DNA of 32,584 bases from Candidatus Liptonbacteria bacterium (GTDB lineage: Bacteria; Patescibacteriota; Minisyncoccia; UBA6257; 2-01-FULL-56-20), in NCBI GenBank assembly GCA_016204385.1, contig JACQKW010000003.1, positions 1-32,584 of the forward strand. Direction: 5' to 3'. The translations under genes and the position numbers were made by a program. Positions within the stretch are counted from its first letter, which is position 1. Each line of letters begins with the position of its first letter. The notes under the pieces were generated by a model that was not told the DNA's origin, did not search any database, and saw only the letters and a list, made by a program, of their open reading frames with translations. Positions 1-7,699 of this stretch are shown here, piece by piece.

Positions 1-75
1 CGTCCTTCGACTTCGCTCAGGACTTTTTCCGACACGGAGGGAACCCGGTGGCTTTCCCTCCGACCCACCCTTCGG
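1..75 (+). repeat. Modular hairpin repeat, copy 1 (GTCC..GGAC hairpin, TTCCGACAC linker, GGAGGGAA/TTCCCTCC hairpin, GACCC..CTTCGG)
   Basis: Linkers and paired arms shared with copies at 7571-7692 and 10200-10277 (both minus). Begins with a CCTTCGACTTCGCTCAGG-type hairpin. Confidence 0.6.
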
Positions 76-108
76 TTCGAATCCCTGTCGATAACTTAGA
101 TACTGAAA

Positions 109-136
109 CGCCTGCCAAAATTGGCAGGCGTTTTAG
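109..136. terminator. Intrinsic, possibly bidirectional, terminator hairpin next to tRNA-Gln
   Basis: CGCCTGCCAA-aa-TTGGCAGGCG followed by TTTTAGT. Confidence 0.6.
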
Positions 137-142
137 TATTAG

Positions 143-213
143 CTGCCGGGCAGGGATTCGAACCCCGATAAATACCTTCAAAGGGTACTGTCCTACCATT
201 AGACGACCCGGCA
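143..213 (-). tRNA. tRNA-Gln (anticodon UUG)
   Basis: Reverse complement TGCCGGG TCGTCTAATGGTAGGAC A GTACC CTTTGAA GGTAT TTATC GGGGTTCGAATCCCTG CCCGGCA G folds as a cloverleaf; 7-nt anticodon loop CT-TTG-AA. Confidence 0.92.
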
Positions 214-266
214 ATTTTTTCCCTCCTATGCTATAATGAATCCCGTTCCCCATTCTACGGGAAAAT

Positions 267-752
267 ATGAGAAAAAACAACAAAACGTTCGTCATCATCT
301 TCGTAATCGTGGCGGCGGGCATAGTGCTCTTGGGATACCGCAGTTTCGTTCCCTCGGGCGGCGCGGGCACCGTGCCCTGCAACAATCCTGCGATACCAGA
401 TTCTCCAAATCTCCATTTGCATCCCCAGCTCACCATTATCATAAACGGTGAGCAGGTGCGCATTCCGGCTAATCTCGGCATAGAGTTTGCGGGATGCCAC
501 CGCGTGCTCCACACGCACGACGAGACAGGAGTAATTCATATCGAGCCGGACTTTGCCGGGGATTTTACGCTCGGACAATTCTTCGATCTCTGGGGAAAGC
601 CGTTTTCGGAAACACAGATTCTCGACCGCGTGGCTGACGAGAAACATGAAATCATACTGACGGTGAACGGCGAGCCGAGCACGGAATATGAAAACCTACT
701 CCTCAAAGACAAACAAAATGTTGTGATTGAATACCGTGGCACCAGCGAATAA
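267..752 (+). CDS. Membrane-anchored hypothetical protein with His-rich LHLHP...HTHDETGVIHIE motif
   Basis: ORF with N-terminal TM segment; TATAAT at 232-237 upstream. Confidence 0.75.
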   Translation: MRKNNKTFVIIFVIVAAGIVLLGYRSFVPSGGAGTVPCNNPAIPDSPNLHLHPQLTIIINGEQVRIPANLGIEFAGCHRVLHTHDETGVIHIEPDFAGDFTLGQFFDLWGKPFSETQILDRVADEKHEIILTVNGEPSTEYENLLLKDKQNVVIEYRGTSE

Positions 753-812
753 CGAGTTGTATATTTGCATTATTCGTATCATTAGTACCATTCGTATATT
801 AGTATCGATACC

Positions 813-1301
813 ATGAAGCTCATCGGTTTTCTCTCGAAAATCCTTCCCACGGTCACCGCCGAGGCCCATTGCGACATCCCGTGCGGCATCTACGACCCTA
901 CTCCCGCGAAAATCGCCGCAAAAACCGTGCAGAAAATGGTGATGCAGCTCGGCGAGCTCAAAGTTCCCGAGGAAATGGATACGCACACCTTGAACGCGTA
1001 TCACAATGCGGTCATGCGCCGCGTTGCCGTAAAAGAAGCGCACGCGGAAACCTGCAAGCGGGAGCTCTCCATTCTTTGGTCTGATTTTTTCAAGCCGGAA
1101 CACGTGAAAAAATTTCCTGCCCTCCACGAAACGTTCTGGAACGCGTTAAAGCTTTGTTCAAAAAATAAACAAGAGGTAAACGACGTGCTCGCGAAAGAGC
1201 TGGTGTCGGCGGTGGACGACATTGCAAAAATATTTTACGACGCAAAAGGTGATCCGAAACGCTATGATGCCTACAAGGAAATCACCGACAAGCTTTTTTA
1301 A
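813..1301 (+). CDS. sodN: Nickel-containing superoxide dismutase precursor
   Basis: Ni-hook motif HCDIPCGIYDP after an 18-residue leader (MKLIGFLSKILPTVTAEA|HCDIPCG); followed by a sodX-like protease. Confidence 0.93.
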   Translation: MKLIGFLSKILPTVTAEAHCDIPCGIYDPTPAKIAAKTVQKMVMQLGELKVPEEMDTHTLNAYHNAVMRRVAVKEAHAETCKRELSILWSDFFKPEHVKKFPALHETFWNALKLCSKNKQEVNDVLAKELVSAVDDIAKIFYDAKGDPKRYDAYKEITDKLF

Positions 1302-1575
1302 GCGCCTTCTCTTTGTCGTTCGGGTGGAAGGGGAAAGCGCGTGGCCGGAACTCATCCCCGGGAAGCATTATCTCGCCACAAATCTCCGGAACCCTAAGGT
1401 AGGGGATTTTGTTGTGTTCAGAAATCCGCTTCGCGAAGCGCAAATACTCGTCAAAAAGATAGAAGCAAAAGAAAAGAGGGGCTATCGCGTGAAAGGAATG
1501 CTCCCGTGGGCGACGTCCTCAAAAGAGCTTGGAGTGATACCCGCATCGCACGCGCTCGGAACAATTGTTCGTTAA
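1264..1575 (+). CDS. sodX: Nickel-type superoxide dismutase maturation protease (S26 signal-peptidase-like)
   Basis: VEGESAWPELIPGKHY (Ser motif) and ILVKKIEA (Lys region); overlaps the end of sodN. Start at 1264 or 1267 rather than 1222. Confidence 0.85.
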   Translation: MMPTRKSPTSFFKRLLFVVRVEGESAWPELIPGKHYLATNLRNPKVGDFVVFRNPLREAQILVKKIEAKEKRGYRVKGMLPWATSSKELGVIPASHALGTIVR

Positions 1576-1643
1576 TTCCCCTACCAATCGTTCTATCGGC
1601 TAATTCGTACGAATAAGAGAATGGTTGTCGTAATGACAAAACA

Positions 1644-2615
1644 CTACGAGAGCGTCTGGGACGTCTTGCCTTCCACCTGAATCTTTTTGAGTAGGAGTTT
1701 TCCGTCCCGAATCTCGGCTTCCAGGAGTTTTACCCTCTTCCCACCCGCGATTTGCGATTTGCCTGCCCGACTTCGCATTGACGACCTGCCCGACTCGCTT
1801 CGCCTGCCAGAAACGACATCTTGTCCGGCTGGCGACTCGAAGCGGGTGGGAGTCAAGGCAGGCGGGCGATTTGCGAGTGCGCTTCCAAACGTCCAAACTC
1901 CCGGCTCGGGATTCAACGCCCTGATCATGCGATCGATTTTTATGGCTTTCTCCGCGTCGCCCGCCTGCGCATCTTCAATATCTTTCTCGCCCACACACGC
2001 ATCTTCCGTTGCAAACTTTTTTGTGTACGTCGCCTGCGATTCATCCTGCGGCACCGGCCGAATCTCACCCTTCACGAATTTCGGCAACGTTTGTATGAGT
2101 AAATTCCCGCCCAAAGCCGCCAATTTTTTGAGAAGCATTTCGTAATTGCTATTTGCCATTTGCGCTTTGCTCTTTGCTATAATCGCCCCGTGATCCACCT
2201 TTTCATCCATACAGTAGAGCGCGACCCCTGTTTCCTCATCGCCCGCAAGAATTGCGCTCTGAATGGGCGTCGTGCCCCGATATTTTGGCAGAAGTGAGGG
2301 GTGAACGCCGATCGTCCCAAGCCGAGGCAATTCAATGATTTCTCGGGGCAGAATCTTCGCATAAGCGGCGACCACGAAGAAGTCGCAGTTGGAAGTTAGA
2401 AGTTGGAGGTTGGAGGTTGACAAAACTTCCGGCTGGAGTACCGGAATATTATATTTTTGTGCGAGAAGTTTTGTCGGCGGGGGAGTGATGACTTTTTTTC
2501 TCCCCACCGGCCGGTCGGGGTTGCAGACCACCGTAGCGGGGGGCATCCCGGCTCCGATGAGGCGTTCCAATACAATCGCCGCAAATTCCGGCGTACCGAA
2601 GAAAACGTACTTCAT
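1644..2615 (-). CDS. fmt: Methionyl-tRNA formyltransferase
   Basis: MKYVFFGTPEFAAIVLERL, CNPDRPVGRKK, VVAAYAKILP, GVHPSLLPKYRGTTPIQSAIL, LNPEPGVWTF, KRVKLLEAE. Confidence 0.95.
   Translation of the reverse strand: MKYVFFGTPEFAAIVLERLIGAGMPPATVVCNPDRPVGRKKVITPPPTKLLAQKYNIPVLQPEVLSTSNLQLLTSNCDFFVVAAYAKILPREIIELPRLGTIGVHPSLLPKYRGTTPIQSAILAGDEETGVALYCMDEKVDHGAIIAKSKAQMANSNYEMLLKKLAALGGNLLIQTLPKFVKGEIRPVPQDESQATYTKKFATEDACVGEKDIEDAQAGDAEKAIKIDRMIRALNPEPGVWTFGSALANRPPALTPTRFESPAGQDVVSGRRSESGRSSMRSRAGKSQIAGGKRVKLLEAEIRDGKLLLKKIQVEGKTSQTLS
1748..1877 (-). repeat. Palindromic GC-rich repeat cluster inside fmt, read in frame
   Basis: GCCTGCC/GGCAGGC-type arms and GCGATTTGCGA at both edges; encodes an Arg/Ser/Ala-rich stretch between TFGS and GKRVKLLEAE. 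Confidence 0.6.
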
Positions 2616-2728
2616 GATTTCATACATTGCGCAATCTCTTGACGCTCATCGTAAGTATACGCTACACTTTTTGGTAGCAACAACTGCAATACGGTCGAGC
2701 GGACCCTAAGCGCAGAAAGAGGTGCGGT

Positions 2729-3139
2729 ATGCCAAGTTTGACGAGCAGTGTCGCGAGGTTGCACCGGGCAGGCTCGGAGCACTCGAGTGCATGGCAGAAA
2801 CTCGACGAGGCAGCGAGAAATCTCGTTCGGTGGTTGGGAGAGCACGCGCCCACAGAGGAAATTTTCCCAAGAAACTGCCAAATCAATGTCGACCACTGGG
2901 GTGACGGGATCCGGTATACACTTTTACACCACCCCGCAAACGCGGCAAGAACAACCGTAGATTTCTGGTTGAGCACTTATTGGAAAAACGAGCGCTCGCA
3001 CCTTATCAGGTTCGCCGAGCTCGTCGCCGACGGCTGGCTCGATGAGGTGAGTAAGTGGCTCGAAGAGTGGACGAAGCGCTGCAAGACCACGACAGCGAAG
3101 ATCGAGTCAACGCTCGGAGAGATGCAGAACCGCACCTAG
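2729..3139 (+). CDS. Hypothetical protein
   Basis: 136-aa ORF with upstream AGAAAGAGG and downstream terminator. Confidence 0.7.
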   Translation: MPSLTSSVARLHRAGSEHSSAWQKLDEAARNLVRWLGEHAPTEEIFPRNCQINVDHWGDGIRYTLLHHPANAARTTVDFWLSTYWKNERSHLIRFAELVADGWLDEVSKWLEEWTKRCKTTTAKIESTLGEMQNRT

Positions 3140-3153
3140 GGGAAGGGAAGCAG

Positions 3154-3185
3154 GTCCCGAAGAGTAATTTTACTTCGGGACTTTT
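3154..3185 (+). terminator. Intrinsic terminator
   Basis: GTCCCGAAG..CTTCGGGAC followed by TTTT. Confidence 0.8.
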
Positions 3186-3186
3186 C

Positions 3187-3723
3187 TTATTGCCGAGTCC
3201 CTCCTATTTTTTCTTCCTGCCTCTTGAGCCGTTCCGACGTCGGCGCCTCGTGAAGATGCTTTGCCTTATCAATGAAAAGCTTGCCGTTCAAGTGATCTAT
3301 TTCGTGCTGAAACACGCGCGCGAGAAGCCCCCATGCCTTTATTTTTATCGGCCGTCCATTCTTGTCGAATCCCGCAAGCGTAATGCGCTCCGGCCGCTCC
3401 ACTTCTCCGTAGAGCCCGGGAACGCTCAAGCACCCTTCCTCGAGCGCGCTGGTTTCCTCGGAAGCCCTTACGACCTCGGGGTTGAATATCGCGTAAAACT
3501 TGAGGTGGCCGTTCTGGTCGGGAACCTGCGCCACGAATACGCGGGTCTCAAGGCCTATTTGGTTCGCGGAGAGCCCGATGCCGTTCGCATCCTGCATCGC
3601 CTGCTTCATGTCGAAAACGAGCTCGCGCACGCGCCTTGCCTCCGCCGGGAAAGGAAACGGCTTCGTCTTGTTGCGCAGGAATTTTTCCTCTTTTTTTTCG
3701 GAAACTTTCAAAATATGCGCCAT
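3187..3723 (-). CDS. def: Peptide deformylase
   Basis: GIGLSANQIG, EEGCLSVPG, HEIDHLNG motifs. Confidence 0.96.
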   Translation of the reverse strand: MAHILKVSEKKEEKFLRNKTKPFPFPAEARRVRELVFDMKQAMQDANGIGLSANQIGLETRVFVAQVPDQNGHLKFYAIFNPEVVRASEETSALEEGCLSVPGLYGEVERPERITLAGFDKNGRPIKIKAWGLLARVFQHEIDHLNGKLFIDKAKHLHEAPTSERLKRQEEKIGGTRQ

Positions 3724-3724
3724 A

Positions 3725-4012
3725 TCAGCGGCTGTGGAGTACTTTCATAAAATATGCGCCTTTTTTCTTTATTCCTTTCCGCTCGGCAACCTCTTTTGCA
3801 AGGCGCAAAAGCGCATCCGCGTTTCCCTCTTTCGCAAGCTTGATATAGAGCGCCTTGTGTGTTTCGTCTTTCAGAAGCTCCGCGATTTCGAGCCCGATAA
3901 GCTGATATTTCCTGTATACGTGCGACGCTTTGCTTCGCTTCCTAAGCTCCTTCAGATAATGATTGCCGAGTCTCACGCGTATAGTATATCTCCGGGCACG
4001 GCAACATCGCAA
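3725..4012 (-). CDS. Hypothetical protein
   Basis: ORF directly upstream of def on the same strand; basic, helical; true start may lie downstream of 4012. Confidence 0.6.
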   Translation of the reverse strand: MRCCRARRYTIRVRLGNHYLKELRKRSKASHVYRKYQLIGLEIAELLKDETHKALYIKLAKEGNADALLRLAKEVAERKGIKKKGAYFMKVLHSR

Positions 4013-4045
4013 TTTTTACCCATTGAACGCGTGCCTGTTCCTGCG

Positions 4046-4051
4046 TATAAT
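4046..4051 (+). promoter_or_regulatory. -10-like box TATAAT for the ctpA-like gene (leaderless spacing)
   Basis: TATAAT-TATGCAT-ATGGTG; 7 nt to the ATG at 4059. Confidence 0.5.
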
Positions 4052-4058
4052 TATGCAT

Positions 4059-5294
4059 ATGGTGAAAAGGCGCATTTTTTTTATTCTCTCGGGGTTGGCG
4101 GTGCTTGCACTCATCGCGTTTGCCGCGGGCGGAAGCTTTCTTTTCGGATACCGGCTCGGCAGCGAGCACCCGCAAACGCTTGTGGTAGAGGGCGTCAAAA
4201 ACATAAACCCGGAGGCCCCGCTCCAAGGGGATTTCGGCGTGTTCTGGCAGGCATGGCAGCTTATTAACGAAAAATTTCTCAACAACAAGGAGGTAAGCGA
4301 CCAGGAAAAAGTGTATGGCGCAGTCCGCGGTCTTGTGGGCGCGCTCGATGACCCCTACGCAGAGTTCTTTGACCCCGAGGACAACCAAAAGTTTCAAGAA
4401 GACATCAAGGGGCACTTTGGCGGCATCGGTGCCGAGATCGGCATCCGGGACGAACAGCTCATTATCGTCACCCCTCTCGCGGATACTCCGGCAATGCGCG
4501 CGGGGCTCCGCCCCAGCGACAAAATCGTGCGCGTGGACGGCGAATCTACGGCAGGGATCACGGTGCAGGAAGCGATAAAACGAATCCGCGGCATTCAAGG
4601 AACCAAGGTGGTGCTCGACATTCTAAGGGATGGGTGGGACAAAACCCGCGAATTCCGGATCATTCGTGCGGATATTACCGCGCCTACGCTTTCATTCGAA
4701 ATGAAAAACGATATCGGATACGTGCATCTCCAGAGCTTCAACGACAACACCGCAAGACTCCTCCGCGATGCGGTTTCCGATATGCGGAGAAACAACGCGC
4801 GCGGCATGGTGCTTGATCTTCGGAACAATCCCGGCGGATTTTTGAACGTCGCGATTGACGTGAGCGGCTGGTTCTTGAATCGCGGCACGCTCGTCGTCAA
4901 AAAGGAAGGGACGGGAGAAAACGAGCAATTCTTTGCGAACGGGAACGAGCTCCTGGCAAAATTTCCCGTGGTGATCGTCATAAACAAGGGTTCTGCTTCC
5001 GCATCCGAGATCCTCGCCGGCGCGCTCCATGACCAGCGAAACGTAAAACTCGTGGGAGAAACAAGCTTCGGGAAAGGCACGGTGCAGGAACTTGAGAATT
5101 TGAAAGACGGGTCGTCCTTGAAGGTTACCACGGCGCATTGGGTGCTTCCGAGCGGCAAAATCCTCGAGGGAGAGGGGATTCCGCCGGACGTGGAGGTTGC
5201 GCTTACCGAGGAAGACGTCAAAAACAAGAAAGATCCCCAACTTGAGAAGGCGCTCGAAATCCTCGGAGGGGAGATCGCAAAACTTGGTTCCTGA
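4059..5294 (+). CDS. S41 family C-terminal processing peptidase (CtpA/Prc-like)
   Basis: N-terminal TM, PDZ domain, [13 protein letters not shown]...[11 protein letters not shown] catalytic region; start at 4053 or 4059. Confidence 0.93.
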   Translation: MVKRRIFFILSGLAVLALIAFAAGGSFLFGYRLGSEHPQTLVVEGVKNINPEAPLQGDFGVFWQAWQLINEKFLNNKEVSDQEKVYGAVRGLVGALDDPYAEFFDPEDNQKFQEDIKGHFGGIGAEIGIRDEQLIIVTPLADTPAMRAGLRPSDKIVRVDGESTAGITVQEAIKRIRGIQGTKVVLDILRDGWDKTREFRIIRADITAPTLSFEMKNDIGYVHLQSFNDNTARLLRDAVSDMRRNNARGMVLDLRNNPGGFLNVAIDVSGWFLNRGTLVVKKEGTGENEQFFANGNELLAKFPVVIVINKGSASASEILAGALHDQRNVKLVGETSFGKGTVQELENLKDGSSLKVTTAHWVLPSGKILEGEGIPPDVEVALTEEDVKNKKDPQLEKALEILGGEIAKLGS

Positions 5295-5310
5295 TTTCTC
5301 CCGGACACCG

Positions 5311-5778
5311 ATGCGCGTGATCCTGCTCCGTGACGTAAAGAATTTCGGAAAAAAGTTCGACGTGAAGGACGCACGCGACGGCTATGCGCGGAATTTTCTT
5401 TTCCCTCAAAACCTTGCAAAACCCGCGACTCCCGCCTCACTCAAGGAACTTGAAGCGATGAGGAAAATCGAGGAAAGAGAGGATGAGGAAACAAAAAGCC
5501 GATTGCGCCGCATTGCGGATACCCTCCGTGGCCGCTCAATTACGTTTGAAATCAGCGCGAACGAAAACGGGGAGGCCTATGGCTCTGTGACGAAAACAAT
5601 GATCCTCCGCGCGCTCCGCGAGCACGCTCTCACCACGAAGGATAGGGTGGAAGTGAAGCTCATTCATCCGCTCAAGCATGCAGGCGAACACGAAGTGGAA
5701 GTCGAATTTGAGAAGGGGATCACGGCGCGCCTCAAGATCATCCTCGAGCCGGAGAAGAATAAAAAGACCGCGGCATAA
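5311..5778 (+). CDS. rplI: 50S ribosomal protein L9
   Basis: [36 protein letters not shown]. Confidence 0.95.
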   Translation: MRVILLRDVKNFGKKFDVKDARDGYARNFLFPQNLAKPATPASLKELEAMRKIEEREDEETKSRLRRIADTLRGRSITFEISANENGEAYGSVTKTMILRALREHALTTKDRVEVKLIHPLKHAGEHEVEVEFEKGITARLKIILEPEKNKKTAA

Positions 5779-5803
5779 GCGCGGACTTTTTCCCGAAAGA
5801 GCG

Positions 5804-6076
5804 CTATTCAACCGCAACGACGGTAGCCCGCCGCCGGGAACCGTCGAATCGCGATTTCATCTTCGAGAAAAAGCGCACAAGCCCCGGCTTTCCTGCGTAG
5901 AGCGTATCATCGCCGCCTCGGCGGACATTCTTTCCCGGCATGTACTTCGTGCCTCGCTGGCGAATGATAATCTCGCCGGCCAAAACCCTCTCGCCGTCCT
6001 GGATCTTTACGCCCAGGCGCTTCGCGCGCGAGTCCCTCCCTAATTTTGTAGAACCGCCTGACTGTGTATGTGCCAT
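5804..6076 (-). CDS. rpmA: 50S ribosomal protein L27
   Basis: [24 protein letters not shown]...[18 protein letters not shown]. Confidence 0.96.
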   Translation of the reverse strand: MAHTQSGGSTKLGRDSRAKRLGVKIQDGERVLAGEIIIRQRGTKYMPGKNVRRGGDDTLYAGKPGLVRFFSKMKSRFDGSRRRATVVAVE

Positions 6077-6087
6077 GGTACAATTAT

Positions 6088-6165
6088 GATACCAATATAC
6101 GAATTGTACTAATGATACGAATGAACATTATTTGTATCATTCGCATGCATTAGTATATTGGTATC
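6088..6165. repeat. AT-rich intergenic inverted repeat between divergent rpmA and exonuclease genes
   Basis: GATACCAATATAC (6088-6100) and GTATATTGGTATC (6153-6165), perfect 13-bp arms; related sequence at 753-812 and 29522-29602. Confidence 0.7.
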
Positions 6166-6173
6166 GCATAATT

Positions 6174-6893
6174 ATGTCAATTTCTCAAAAACTCGTGCTC
6201 GACATCGAAACCGTCGGAGAGGATTTCGATTCCTTGGATAAGGCGACGCAGGAATCACTCACACGGTGGATCAAGCGCGAGTCCGCGGATGACGAAGAAT
6301 ACAAGATCGCGCTTGAGGACTTGAAGAATGGTCTCGGATTTTCGCCACTCACCGCAGAAATAGTCGCGATCGGAATGCTTGATTACCACAAAAACGAAGG
6401 CGCGGTCTACTTTCAGGCGCCCGGCGAAAAGCTCGAGGAAACCAAGGAAGAGGGGATAACCTTCAAGCCGATGGCAGAGAAAGAAATGCTCGAGAAATTC
6501 TGGGACGCGGCGAAACACTATCAGGTGTTCATCACGTTCAATGGCCGCGGTTTCGACGTGCCGTTTTTGATGATCCGTTCCGCAGTACACGGCATCCGGC
6601 CGACCAAAGACCTCCTCCGCGGCCGATACCTCTACCAGCATAACCCCGATGCGCTCCATATTGATCTTCTGGAACAGCTTACGTTCTACGGCGCGACACG
6701 GCGGAAGGGAAGTTTGCACCTCTGGACACGGTCATTCGGCATCCTAAGCCCCAAGGCAAGCGGGGTGACCGGCGACGACGTAGGGCCTTTATTCAAAAAG
6801 AAGAAATATCTCGAGATTGCGAAATACAATGTGGGCGATCTCCGCGCCACGCGGGCACTCTATGAGAAGTGGGAAACATATTTGCGGTTTTAG
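6174..6893 (+). CDS. Predicted 3'-5' exonuclease, PolB-like / RNase H-like fold
   Basis: LVLDIETVG, FITFNGRGFDVPFLMIR, YNVGDLRATRALYEKW. Confidence 0.85.
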   Translation: MSISQKLVLDIETVGEDFDSLDKATQESLTRWIKRESADDEEYKIALEDLKNGLGFSPLTAEIVAIGMLDYHKNEGAVYFQAPGEKLEETKEEGITFKPMAEKEMLEKFWDAAKHYQVFITFNGRGFDVPFLMIRSAVHGIRPTKDLLRGRYLYQHNPDALHIDLLEQLTFYGATRRKGSLHLWTRSFGILSPKASGVTGDDVGPLFKKKKYLEIAKYNVGDLRATRALYEKWETYLRF

Positions 6894-6927
6894 TTGAATA
6901 GGACTTAGTCGTTAGGACATAGTAAAA

Positions 6928-7083
6928 ATGAAAGAAAAACTTCTAAGGTATCGCAAGGAAATCATCTTCGCCATTATCATTTTCCTCGTCGCAAGCACAA
7001 GCTTCGCCTTGGGCTATCTCGCGAACCGCGAATTCAACCACGCGCCGATTATTATCGAGAAATCAAGTAGTGCTCCAGAATAA
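6928..7083 (+). CDS. Small single-pass membrane protein (51 aa)
   Basis: MKEKLLRYRKEIIFAIIIFLVASTSFALGYLANREFNHAPIIIEKSSSAPE; below the 60-aa cutoff of the supplied track. Confidence 0.7.
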   Translation: MKEKLLRYRKEIIFAIIIFLVASTSFALGYLANREFNHAPIIIEKSSSAPE

Positions 7084-7091
7084 AAAAGCTC

Positions 7092-7176
7092 GGATTGACC
7101 CCGCACCAAACCAAGCGCTGCGCTCTACGTGCTTCCGCACGGAGCAGGATAAAAGCGCTCGGTGGGTGACGGGGCG
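7092..7176. other. Nested stem-loop region between the small ORF and the cop cluster
   Basis: CCCCG/CGGGG, CACC/GGTG, AGCGC/GCGCT and CGTGC-TTCC-GCACG arms nest. Confidence 0.4.
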
Positions 7177-7194
7177 GGCGTACCTCGCAAAGAA

Positions 7195-7339
7195 AAAAGC
7201 CAGCGTTGACGTAGCTGGCCACCACACCTCAAAGGGCTGCTTGGTGCCCCGAGATCACGCCGCCGTACCCCGGCGGAAGGGATCTTTAATCGCCTCCCTT
7301 GGGAGGTGGCTTAATGATATACCCGGCCAAAAAACCCTG
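7195..7339 (-). ncRNA. Candidate structured RNA or 3'UTR downstream of copZ, ending in an intrinsic terminator
   Basis: CACCTC/GAGGTG, CCTCC-CAAG-GGAGG, AGATC/GATCT, CCGCC/GGCGG pairings; terminal GCCAGC-TACGTCAAC-GCTGGC-TTTTTT (minus strand). Confidence 0.45.
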
Positions 7340-7546
7340 TCAAGAGGCCGTATATCCCAAATCCGCAATTGCTTTCACGATGTCTTCCTTTTTTACCTTC
7401 GCGGGATCGAATTCGAACGTTCCCTTCTTATCGTCGTAGCTTACTTCGGCTGATTTCACGCCGCCCATCTGCGACGCGAGCATCTGTATCCCCACGGCGC
7501 AGGAACCGCAATGCATTCCGTCTATCTTTAACGTAAGTTTCTCCAT
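7340..7546 (-). CDS. copZ: Heavy-metal-associated (HMA) domain copper chaperone, CopZ-like
   Basis: MEKLTLKIDGMHCGSCAVGIQ; GMHCxxC metal site. Confidence 0.92.
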   Translation of the reverse strand: MEKLTLKIDGMHCGSCAVGIQMLASQMGGVKSAEVSYDDKKGTFEFDPAKVKKEDIVKAIADLGYTAS

Positions 7547-7570
7547 AGAAATATTATAAGACGGAATGCA
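7512..7570 (-). repeat. Inverted repeat around copZ start codon and -10 box
   Basis: TGCATTCCGTCT (7512-7523) and AGACGGAATGCA (7559-7570), perfect 12-bp arms. Confidence 0.85.
7553..7558 (-). promoter_or_regulatory. -10-like box TATAAT for copZ (leaderless spacing)
   Basis: TATAAT-ATTTCT-ATGGAG on minus strand. Confidence 0.5.
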
Positions 7571-7692
7571 CTTCGGGCAAAAGGGGGTCCCGCCTCTGTC
7601 CCGCCACCGCGGGACTACGGACGGGCAAGCGGGGAAAAGGTTTGTTTTCCCGGTGTCTGAAGACCCCGCCTCCGGCGGGGGCGTTAGAAACC
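7571..7692 (-). repeat. Modular hairpin repeat, copy 3, between copA and copZ
   Basis: GGTTTCTAACGCCCCCGCCGGAGGCGGGGTCTTCAGACACCGGGAAAA..TTTTCCCCG...CCCGAAG. Confidence 0.75.
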
Positions 7693-7699
7693 ATTGAAT

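Noticed and set aside
17-100. A + strand tRNA ending near GGTTCGAATCCCTGTCG
   Set aside because: T-loop motif is present but the T-stem does not pair beyond two G-C pairs, and the upstream part is a repeat hairpin rather than a cloverleaf.
1748-1877. Target-site duplication (GCGATTTGCGA) around the fmt insertion
   Set aside because: The interval between copies is not a multiple of three and the motif is part of a broader low-complexity pattern, so a simple transposition event is not supported.
3055-4267. + strand ORFs 3055..3750 and 3500..4267
   Set aside because: Antisense to the peptide deformylase gene and overlapping the real ctpA-like start.
4595-5440. 281-aa minus ORF
   Set aside because: Antisense to the well-supported S41 peptidase and L9.
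7084-7345. SRP, 6S, tmRNA or RNase P RNA
   Set aside because: AAGCAGCCC and GGAA loops are present but not in the required SRP arrangement; no RNase P or tmRNA core motifs found.
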